Origin: Musa acuminata AAA Group
Lineage: Eukaryota; Streptophyta; Magnoliopsida; Zingiberales; Musaceae
Direction of reading: 5' to 3'
NCBI RefSeq assembly: GCF_036884655.1
Contig: NC_088347.1
Span: 17,700,001-17,764,000 of the forward strand
Length of the DNA stretch: 64,000 nt
The notes below the pieces were generated by a model that saw nothing but the letters and a program-made list of their open reading frames with translations, did no database searches and was not told where the DNA came from. Position 1 is the first letter of the stretch; every line of letters begins with the position of its first letter. Made by a program: the position numbers and the translations under genes. Below, piece by piece: positions 10,411 to 20,717 of the stretch.

Positions 10411-11634
10411 AAAAATATCCACTATGGTTTGTTAGTATTTCCAATGGTGGTACTCCCTATAAATCGATGGTAATACCACTTGGACTTCGAAATTTTATAG
10501 ATTTGAATTTTTGACGACATTCTTAAAGTCTTTTGGAGACTATAAATATCCCACTTAGGCTTGGTTGATGAGGCATCTATTCTTTAGTAAAAAAGTATTA
10601 TAAACTCTCATTTTAAGTATAGTTTGAGTCTCCTCCACCTCTTGAGTTTGGTTATCATTGTCAATTTTAGAAGGTAAGAGATCTTGTGTAAAAGGATAAT
10701 ATGAAGATTATCTCCTCAACCTAAAAAGGAGAAAGTTATAACAATGGTAGTTGATTTTTGTTCATAAGAAAGAAAATTAATAGTGAAAGCCAGTGGTCTC
10801 GAGGGAAGAGAAATCGGGAGTGGATATAGGTCGAGAAGACCAAACCATCATAAACTACTTTACCTTTTTTTACTTATCATTTACTTGTGACTTAATTTTA
10901 TTCTCTAACTTTAACTTGATCAATCGAGTTTTCGAAACATATTGATTTATTGATCAAGTTTTAAAATCGATTTAAAATGTTATTACACTAATTTACTCCT
11001 CCTCTTAGTATCATTAAGATCCTAACAATTGATATCAGAGTAAGGTTATCTCATTTGGATTAACATTCAAGAGAGAATAAATGATATTTTCAAGCAATCA
11101 AGAGGGATATTCTAGCACACATCATCCCATATTCAATGGGATGAATTACACCTATTAGAAAACATGAATGAGGATTTTTTTTACTTTATATGGATTTTGA
11201 TTTATAGAATATTATTGAGTTTGAATTTTAAAAATCTTTCAAACCAATGAAAGAATAAAATGATTTTGAAAAGAGAATATTTTTCTTTAAAAACTAAAAT
11301 TATGAATATTTTATTTTATGCTTTAGAGAAAAATAAGTTCAATCAAGTTTCTATTTATGACATGACACACACTTAAAGTCACTCATGAAGGTACAAATAG
11401 AGTAAAAAAATCTAAAATTAATATTTTTAGTTTAAAATTATAAATTATTTAAAATAAAACCAAGTGAATCTATTTGTGACATGTATGCCCGTTTTACGAA
11501 TATTATCAATGGATTAAAAGCTCTTATTAAAACTTATACTAATCTTAAATTAGTGAGTAAGATCTTAAGGTTTCTTCCTAAAAATTAGGATTCAAAGGTA
11601 ATGATAATCCAAGAAGCTAAAAACTTGAACAACT
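10411..11634 (+). mobile_element. Element D, left part: copia LTR end, PBS and start of gag
   Basis: A truncated LTR runs to CCTAACA at 11027, with a TATA-like TATAAATA near 10543 and weak GGTGGTACT motifs. TGATATCAGAGT at 11030-11041 is a decayed PBS. A decayed gag starts near 11088 (MIFSSNQEGYSS...HPIFNGMNYTY) and runs, with stops, to the KNLNN codons at 11634. There element A has inserted; the frame resumes at 25595. Confidence 0.75.
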
Positions 11635-13164
11635 TGTTGAATCTCGGATTTTGATAATGAAACTAATTGATAGTGTTTATGATTTAATCTGCGTTTTGAG
11701 TGATGTGGGATACTTCGATTAGGGAGAAACAATTAAAGCAAGAAGAATCATATTGGGCCGGAGAAAAACACGTTAGAAGATTGGATGTCGAGCTGAAGGA
11801 TCGATCGACATATCGACAGAAGGCTTCGGGCCATGAGTTTGGGCATCGGGCCAAGAAGAGAAGATATTGTGCCAAGGAAATCAGAGTTGCAGAGGTCAAT
11901 TGTCCGATTGGACAATAGGCCGCAAGAGAGGACGATGCGCCAAAGAATTGGATGAAGCGTTGATGAACCAATGGACATACTAGACAACATTTGATTAACT
12001 TAGTAATAATTGTCTAGATCGAAGTAGGTTTTAAGTGTGTAGGATTAACTATGATAGTAAGGCATAAAGCAAAATGAAGTCCTGAAATCAAGAATGCGAT
12101 TTCGTTAGGAGTTCAAGAGTTCGTCGGAAGTCCGGACATTCGTCGGAAGTTCTACTAGAATTGACCGAGAAGTCCAGGAGCTTGCTAAGAAGCTCATTGG
12201 AACTCACCAAGAAGATCATCATGAAGTCCAAGAGCTTACCGAGAGTCTGCTGGAACATTGCCGAGAGATCGTCGGAAGTTCGTCGGAAGCTCGTTGGAAG
12301 CAACCTAGACTAACAGGACTAGATTAGCTTATTGTATATCTTAAATTTTGTAGTTAGCACATAATTAGGAAAGAATTGGGCCAACCCAATTAGGGGTCAG
12401 TTGGGCTCAAGTTTGGGCTGTGTTGAGCCAAGTGAAAATGCCCAAACAATGACCTAACAGGTGAAATCGACGAGGCACAGTCTCCGAGACTGTGTCAGGC
12501 GGTGGTACCGTTAGTCTGGGCAGTGGTACTGCCCAAACTCAGTCTCCAAGATTGTCAGGCAGTGGTACCACCAGTCTGGGCGGTGGTACCACCCAGTGTC
12601 AGACTATAGGGGGGTACCCCGTAGCTTGAAATTTCGGGGATTTGAATTTTAGCTCCATTTTTTAAGCCATTTGGGGTCTATAAATACCCTAGCTATTCTT
12701 GCATGGAGAAGCAAGAAAAGTGAACAAAAACTCTATGTTTCTAGAGTTAAAAACCCTTGTAAAGTATATAGTCCCTCCTCTTAAAATTTAGAGACTATTA
12801 TAAGGGAGAGTGTGAGGAAAGCTTTGTAAAAAGGGGGTGTAAAAATTCTCTCCTGAGCCCGCAAAAGGAGAATAGAGTTGTAAGAAGGAGTTTGAACTTC
12901 ACATATTAAAGGAAGATCGTTAGTGGATGCTAGTGGCCTCGACGGAAGAGGAATCAGTGGAGTGGATGTAGATCACGATGATCGAACCACTATAACTCGG
13001 TTTGCATTTACTTCTTGCAATTTACATTTACTACAAACTACCCTTCTTTACTTGCTTTACATCCACTACACTCTTTTGTATGCTTTCAAGTTAACATCTT
13101 CCAAAATAGGTTTAATCACAACGAGATTTTCAAACCGACGTAATTTTTACCACTGCACTAATTC
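11635..13164 (+). repeat. 5' LTR of element A
   Basis: TGTTGAATC start, palindrome cluster at about 12496-12615, TATAAATA at 12679-12686. Compared with B's LTR, the sequence jumps from CACTAATTCA (about 13164) straight to GAG and the leader TTTTTCTCATTTGG. The C-run, LTR terminus and most of the PBS, about 55 bp, have been deleted. Confidence 0.8.
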
Positions 13165-13204
13165 AGAGTTTGGTTTTTCTCATTTGGTTTAACACCCAAG
13201 AGAA

Positions 13205-14159
13205 ATGACTATTTTCAGCTTTCAATAGGGCTTTTCTCTCATTCGTCATCTCATGTTCATTGGGATGGACTACACTTATTGGAAAACTCGAATGAGAGTT
13301 TTCCTGCTTTCATTGAATCTCAATTTATGACATATAGTCGAATTTGGTTTTCAAAAGTCTTCTCTTCCAATGAACAATTGGAATAAGTTGGAGAAGAAGA
13401 CTTTCTCTTTAAATGCAAAGGCTATGAATGCCTTGTTTTGTGCCTTAGATAAAAATGAATTTAATCGGGTTTCTATGTGCGAAACAACTTTTGATCTTTG
13501 GCACACTTTTGAAATCACATACGAAGGCACTAGTAGAGTAAAAGACTCTAAGATAAACCTTTTGATGCATGATTTTGAACTTTTTCGAATGAAGCAAAGC
13601 GAAACCATTGTTGACATGTACACCCATTTTGCGGATGTCATCAATGGCTTAAAAGCTTTTGGTAAATATTTTTTTAATTTTAAACTTATTAACAAGATAA
13701 TAAGATCTCTTCCAAAGAGTTGGGATCTGAAAGTAATCGCAATACAAGAGGCAAAAGATCTTAATGATTTTCCACTTGAAGAACTTTTTAGTTCATTGAT
13801 GACATATGAAATGACGCACAATGTATAAAATGAACATGAGAACAACCTTCCAAAGAATAGGAAGGACTTGGCATTTCGAACAATAAAAGACCACTTGAGC
13901 GAAAGCTCAAGTGATGGTGAACTTGAACTCCTCACTATAAAATTTAAAAAGTTCATGAAACAAGAATTAAAGAATAAAAATAAACTTAAAAAGAATGTAA
14001 CTACTTGCTATGAACGCAAGAAGAAGGAAGCACTTTGGGACGAATCAAGCTCATCATGACGAGGAGAAAAACAACAAAAGCGAGGTGGCAAACTACGCCC
14101 TAACGGCTTTCGACGACAAGGTAATCAAAATCCCCTTAGTTTACTTTGAAATTACTTAA
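13205..14159 (+). pseudogene. gag of element A (Ty1/copia, UBN2-type), broken
   Basis: The frame starts MTIFSFQ but meets stops early. It is open as NNWNKLEKKTFSLNAKAMNA from 13370 to 13828, shifts, and resumes at 13868. Conserved gag blocks are present (NALFCALDKNEFNRVS, LFRMKQSETIVDMYTHF, IRSLPKSWD). The zinc knuckle is reduced to CYERKKKEALWDESSSS: its first Cys is followed directly by the distal acidic tail. The frame ends FEIT-stop at 14157-14159, the same point as in element B, with no pol after it. Confidence 0.8.
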
Positions 14160-16894
14160 TATTTTTCATGAGTTATTTTTTATAGTTTAGAAAAATTATA
14201 TATATTTTTTTAAATTGTATGTTTAATGATGTAATCATGCTTATCTTTCTAGTAATTTTAAAAAATGATCATAACAATTGCATGAAAATATCACAAAATG
14301 TTAATATAATGCTTGTGCACCTAGTAAGATTAATCTTATGTATGTGTTTAAGATGCAAGAATTGTGTATTTTGATGATTTCCATATAGCTTGTCGATTTT
14401 GATTAAATATGCCTTATGAAACCATGCTTGATGATCTAATAATGCATAATGAGTTTATATTTCGAAATTATGCATGATGATTTTTATAATTCATGGCTTA
14501 TTAAACTTTGTCGCAATGAAAGTTGCTTTTTCAGTTTTAAATAAGATGGATGGTTTTCATATAAAAAAACTTGGGCATATTTATATGAAATCAATCAAAA
14601 CGCATAAAAAGGAAAATAAATTATCATTGGAATAAAAAATGATAAATCAAATCACTTTTTTAATGAAGCCTTATGTTTAATTTGTCATATTTTTTGTCAT
14701 GATGATGAAATTTATTTTTCCATTTTAAATGTTGATGCTTGTTTTTATTTGGCATCAAAATTTGGGGCATGCATATATGAAATCAATCATATGAATTGAA
14801 ACACTAAAAAGATGAAAGCTTTCTCATTGAAATTTTTTTTTCGATTTTTCAAAAAGGAGATTACTGAATCTATTTATGTTATGAATTTTGTGAACCATGA
14901 AATTAATTTTGATGATTTGAATTTAATGGGTTTTATTGAAATCATGATCTTGATTTCTCGAGATTTATAACTTGAAATTATTTATGAATCAAGATCTCTT
15001 ATTATGTGTTCTTGTATCTTCTTATTGAGATTTATCCAAATGAATCATGGTTTTTCTCTTGATTTTTCGGAATTAATAACATAAGATTACCTTTGACGAT
15101 CATTGACTATTTAATCTCCTAAGATGTATTTTTTCTATTTACTAAAAAGGAGATTGATCAAGATAAATCATTTACGAATTGACCTTTCTTGATCTTTCAT
15201 CTTTCATGTCATAATTTTTATATGATTACCTTTGTATTTATGTGATGCTTAGAGTATTGATAGAAAAAAGAAATAAATTGCACCATTAAAAATTCTTCTT
15301 GAATGTTTACAATAAAAAGGGGGAGAAAGAAAATCGCTAGCATCTTAAGAGATTGATAAATCAACTTATGTCATTTTAAATCTCTTGAAAATGTTTTTGT
15401 TGGCTTAATGATTTGAATTTGAATGAGTTTTATTCAAATTATGATATTGATTTCTTGGAATTACTTGAGATTTTTTTAATCGAGATCTCTTCTTTGTACT
15501 CCTATAATTTTTTATTGGTATTTTATTTAAAGGGGAGATTTGTCAAGATAAATCATGTCATTTAGTATTCATGACTTAATCCTTCAGAACCTTTGATATT
15601 TTATCTTTCATGATATAATTTTTATGTACAATTCCATGTATTCATGAAATATATCTTATCACCAAAATTTTCTTGAAATCTTCCATGTGATGACTTGAAT
15701 ATTTATACCTTTGTGCTATTCCCCTCACTTTTCATTCTCAAATGATTTCTTGCATTAATGAGAATATTTGTCCAAATGAATCATAATGTATCCTCGATTA
15801 TTTTTTTTCACAACACTGAATACATAAATTGATTTTTCATTCATGTTTCGATACTCCCTTGTCTTCATGAAGTATAACTCATCACTAAACTAATTTTTCT
15901 TGTTATTATTTATGTGATGATTTGAAAATTGATGAAAATGAAAATGAATTGCACCATTATATTTTTATTCCCCTCTTTTTGCCTATGACAAAGGGGGAGA
16001 AAATTAATGATGAATGTTTGATATCATAAATGCTTTAGTATCATGTATGATATGCCCATAGAGTTGATTTATTTTTGGTATCATGTATAAAGTAAGGATG
16101 ATATGTAAGGTTTTGAAATTATGCATGTTTTAATTTGAAACTATAATAATGCACAAACATATTGTAATTAAGAATGATACTTTATCTTTGCCATGATTTA
16201 GAAATTGATATAAAGGGAAAAGAATTACAAAATTATATTCTTCCCTTATTTTTTACAATGACAAAAGGGGAGAAAAGTTGCTAGTTTGCACATCATAAAG
16301 AGAAGCAAAAAGCTTGCTAATATTAAGCAAAACTTTGTCAACTTTTATATGTGTAAGATTGCTAACTTGCATATTTTAAGAAGAAAAAGTTGCTTTCTTA
16401 AACATCTTAAATATTGTTAGCTTACATGATGTAAAAAAAAAAACTTGCTAACTTGCATGATGAAAAACTTGCTAGAATTGCTAGCTTGGACTTTGTAAAT
16501 AAAGCAAAAATTGCTAGCTTGGACTTTGTAAATAAAGCAAAAATTGCTAGCTTGCACTTCTCAAAAGAGAAGAAAGAACTCTGTAGCTTACATGTTTCAA
16601 AGTGATGAAAATTTTACTAAATCGCTAAGCTTGTATATCTCTAAATCTTAGAAGTTGCACTTCGCCTTTTTTTTTAATGAAAAACGGGGAGAAGATATGA
16701 TGACAATTGAATTATGTAATTGAATGATTTGATTATGCATGATTTTATGATGATGTGTTGCAAATATTCTTGATTAAATTTGCTTTGACTTGAATTCAAC
16801 TTGAATTCAAGGTTCTATCAATATGCCATATTGATAGGGGGAGTTAAGGTTAACTCCGTCATCAATTGGTTGTCATCATAAAAAAGGGAGAGAT
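14160..16894 (+). other. AT-rich non-coding tail of element A, with PPT-like repeats and PPT
   Basis: No long frame. The tail has ATGATTT/ATCATG-rich low-complexity sequence, then repeated 'TTGCTAGCTTGCAC' words at 16,280-16,640. AAAGGGGGAGAA-type purine runs occur near 15317, 15984, 16262, 16682 and 16836, before the terminal AAAAAAGGGAGAGAT at 16880-16894, which primes the plus strand next to the 3' LTR. Multiplied PPT motifs are a reported Sirevirus trait. Confidence 0.7.
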
Positions 16895-18013
16895 TGTTGA
16901 ATCTTGGATTTTGATGATGAAACCAATTGATAGTGTTTATGATTTAATCTTCGTTTTGAGTGATGTAGGATGCTTCGATCAGGGAGAGACAATTAAAGCA
17001 AGAAGAATCATGTTGGGTCAAAGAAAAACATGTCAGAAGATTGGACGTCGAACCGAATGATCGATCGACGTATCGACAGAAGGCTTCAGGCCAGGGGCTT
17101 ACGATAGCAAGGCATAAAGCAAAATGAAGTCCTAGAGTCAAGAACACGATTTCGTTGGGAGTTCGAGAGTTCGTCGGAAGTTTTACCGAAATTGACCGAG
17201 AAGTCCAAGAGCTTACCAAAGAAGCTCATCGGAACTCACCAAGAAGATCATCATGAAGTCCAGGGGCTTGCTGGGAGTCCACTGGAATATTACCGAGAGA
17301 TCATCGGAAGTTCGCCGGAAGATCATCATAAGCTCGTTGGAAGCAACCTAGACTAACCGGATTAGATTAGCTTATTGTATGCCTTAAATATCATAGTTAG
17401 CACATAATTAGTAAGAAATTGGGCCAACCCAATTAGGGGTTAGTTGGGCCTAAGTTTGGGCTATGTTGGGCCAAATGAAAAGGCCCAAATAGTGACCCAA
17501 CAGGTGGAACCAACGTGGCACAGTCTCCGAGACTATCTTAAGCGGTAGTACCACCAGTCTAGGCAGTGGTACCGCCCAGACTCAATCTCCAAGACTGTCA
17601 GGCAGTGGCACCACCGGTCTGGGCAGTGGTACCACCTAGTGTCAGGCTGTAGGTAGTGGTACTGCCCAATGTAGGCAGTGGTACCTCTCGTACCCTGATA
17701 TTTTGGGGATTTAAATTTTAGCTCCATTTTTAAAGTCATTTGGGGTATATAAATACCCTAGCTATTCTTGCATGGAGAAGCAAGAAAAGTGAACAAAAAC
17801 TCTGTGTTTCTAGAGTTGAAAACCCATGTAAAGTATAGAGTCCTTCATCCTAAAGTCTAGATACCATTATAAGAGAGAGTGTGAGGTAAGCTTTGTAAAA
17901 AGGGGGTGTAAAAGTTTCTCCTGAGCTTACAAAAGGAGAATAGAGTTGCAAGAAGGAGTTTAATCTTCACATATTAAAGGAAGATCGTTAGTGGATGCCG
18001 GTGGTCTCGACGG
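16895..18013 (+). repeat. 3' LTR of element A, first part
   Basis: Begins TGTTGAATCTTGG after the PPT. Relative to the 5' LTR it lacks about 215 bp near 17096 (between GGCTTCAGGCCAG and ACGATAGCAAGGC). Palindrome cluster at 17538-17690; TATATAAATA at 17746-17755. It is interrupted at 18013 by element B after the bases GACGG. Confidence 0.85.
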
Positions 18014-19731
18014 TGTTGAATCTCGTATTTTGATGATGAAACCACTTGATATGTGTTTATGATTTAATCTACGTTTTGAGTGATGCAAGATGCTTCGATC
18101 AGGATGAGACAATTAAAGCAGGAAAATCATGTTGTGCCGGAGGAACATGTCAGAAGATTGAACATCGGGCCGGTGGATTGGTCGACGTATCGATAGAAGG
18201 CTTCGGGCCATGTATTTGGGCATCGGGCCAAGAAGAGCGGGTATTGCGCCAAGGATATCGGAGTTGCAGAGTCAACTGGCCGATTGGGCAATAGGCCGCA
18301 AGAGAGGACGATGCACCAAAGAATCAGACGAAGCATCGAGGGACCAATGACATGCCGGACAACTTGATTAATTGCTTAGGAGTAATTGTCTAGATCGAAC
18401 TTTTGTTTTACATGTGCAGGATTCACTATGATAGCTTGAAGACATAAAGCAAGTCTACCGGAGTCAAGTTCGATGGGTGTTCGAGAGTCCGAAGATTCGT
18501 CGGAGATGCTGCCGGAACCAACCGAGAAGAAATTGGGGACTTGTCGGAGTTTTTGGAAGTCCACTAAATAGATTGTCAGAGGTTCGTGGAGATCACCGAG
18601 AAGGCTCGACTACTCGCTGAACTCGCCACAAGATCGGGAGCCTACTGGGAGTCCACCGGAAGAAATCCGATAGTGTATCGGAAGTCCGCCGGAAGATCGC
18701 CGGAAGGAGACTCGACGTTTGTCGGTTGAAAACTTGCTTAGGGCTATGTTTTTAGTTGCATAGTTTGCATGTAATTAGGGTTAGGATTAAGGGATAATCC
18801 TATATCCTGGTTAGGGGCCAACTAGGCTCGATATTACCTAGTTTGGGCCAGATTTGAAGCCTATCTAGTGACCTGTAGGACCGGGCGGTGGAACCACCGG
18901 ACTGGGCAGTGGCACCACCTAGAACCCGAGGATCGGGCGGTGGTACCATTGGACTGAGCGATGGCACCGCCCAGCACCTAAGAGTTCGGGCAGTGGCACC
19001 ACCCAGAACTCGAGAGTTCCGGCGGTGGCACCGCCAGAACTCTATCAATGTTGAAATTGACAGGCGGTAGCACCGCCACCGATAGGCAGTGGCACCGCTA
19101 GTCACCGATCGATATGACATTGACAGGTGGTGGCATCGCCACCGACAAGCGGTGGCACCGCCAGCCTCGAAAACCCAAGTTAATTCAAAATTTGGAGCCC
19201 AAATTTGAATCCTCTTGGGGCCTATAAATACCCCTCAATTCTCAGCAGAGAATACAACTTTTTGAGAAGCATTAGATTGAGATAAAGGCCTTTGTAAAGT
19301 TTTTGGCAATCCTTGTTTTCAATTGCTTGAGTGTTCACCTCCTTCTTTCTCATTGAAAATCTGTAAGAGTGTGAACCACTTGTAAAAGGGTATAAGAGGG
19401 GTATTTGTCCTTCCCCTTCAAAGTGATTTGCTAGTGGAAGTTGGGAACCTCATTGAAGAAGGCTTCGCAAGTGGATGTAGGTCATTTTGACCAAACTACT
19501 TTAAATTGGTGTGTTCCTTGAATGTGTGAGTGTTTACCTTTCTTAAACCATTATTTACATAGCAGCAAGCTTTCGGGTTTTATCTTCTCACTTTACTTGA
19601 GCTACTTTCACCAAGTCATTAATTGTCGAATCGAAATCTCTACGCATTTACGAAATCGTTTTCAAACTTACGAGTTTTAATATACTACACTAATTCACCC
19701 CCCCTCTCTTAGTGCCGCTCCGATCATAATA
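18014..19731 (+). repeat. 5' LTR of element B
   Basis: Starts TGTTGAATCTCG and ends ATCATAATA. GGCGGTGGCACCGCC-type palindromes lie at about 18890-19170; TATAAATA at 19223-19230 would start transcription shortly downstream. A C-run (TTCACCCCCCCTC) lies near the 3' end, as in all family members here. Confidence 0.88.
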
Positions 19732-19733
19732 AT

Positions 19734-19745
19734 TGGTATCAGAGC
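19734..19745 (+). promoter_or_regulatory. Primer-binding site of element B (initiator Met tRNA)
   Basis: TGGTATCAGAGC, two bases after the LTR, complementary to the 3' end of plant initiator tRNA-Met. This is the standard Ty1/copia minus-strand primer site and is intact here. Confidence 0.9.
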
Positions 19746-19781
19746 CTCGTTATTTCTCACTTGGATTAGCACTCAAGAGAA

Positions 19782-20717
19782 ATGACTCTTTTCGGCAACC
19801 AATAGGGTCACTCTCTCATTCGTCCTCCCTTCTTCAATAGGACGGACTACACTTATTGGAAAACTCGAATGAGAGTTTTCTTGCTTTCATTGAATCTTGA
19901 TTGATGGCATATAGTCGAAAACGGATATGAAATGTCTTTTCTTCCAATGAACTATTGGAATGATTTGGAGAAGTTGTTTTCTCTAAATACAAAGGCTATG
20001 AATGCCTTGTTTTGTGCCTTAGATAAAAATGAATTCAATCGGGTTTCTTTGTGCGAAATAGCTTTTAACATATGGCACACTCTTGAAATCACGCACGAAG
20101 GCACTTCTAGAGTTAAAGATTCGAAAATCAACTTTTTAATGTATGATTTCAAGCTTTTTCGAATGAAGCCGAGCGAAACCATTATAGACATGTACACCAG
20201 TTTTACGGATGTTGTCAATGGTTTAAAAGCTCTGGGCAAATGTTTCTCAAATTTTAAACTTGTTAGTAAAGTTTTACGATCACTTTCTAAAGCTTGGGAA
20301 TCAAAAGTAATGGCAATACAAGAAACAAAAGATTTAAATATTTTTTCACTTGAAGAACTTATCGGTTCATTGATGACATATGAAATGGTGTGCAATGCAC
20401 ATGATGAACAAAACCACCTTCCAAAGAATAGGAAGGATTTGGGACATAGAACATTTGAAGACCACTCAAGCATAAGCTCAAGTGACGGTGAACAAGAACT
20501 ACTCACTATGAAATTTTAAAAATTAAAGAAACAAAAATTTAAGAACAAAAAGAACGGAACTACTTGCTTTGAACACAAGAAGAACACAAAGTGGGATGAA
20601 TCGAGCTCCTCCAAAGGCGAGAAGAAAATCAAGAAAGGTGAGGTGGCAAACTACGCCTTAACGACATTCAACGATGAGGTAATCAAAACCCCCTTAATTT
20701 ATTTCAAAATTACATGA
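19782..20717 (+). pseudogene. gag of element B, with early and late stops
   Basis: ATG at 19782 (MTLFGNQ-stop). The main frame from 19932 to 20519 gives copia gag: NYWNDLEKLFSLNTKAMNA, NALFCALDKNEFNRVS, LFRMKPSETIIDMY, LRSLSKAWESKVMAIQE. A TAA at 20517 breaks it, and it can be followed in frame to an ICM-like end FKIT-stop at 20715-20717. The zinc knuckle region reads CFEHKKNTKWDESSS, so the CX2CX4HX4C motif is missing, as in element A. Gag would form the particle that packages the RNA. No pol follows. Confidence 0.8.

Noticed and set aside
18800..19120. Open frames on both strands through the LTR palindromes (also 24468-24827)
   Set aside because: The repeated GGCGGTGGCACC words give repeated RWCHRL-like and GGTA-like peptides on both strands; this is U3 promoter sequence.
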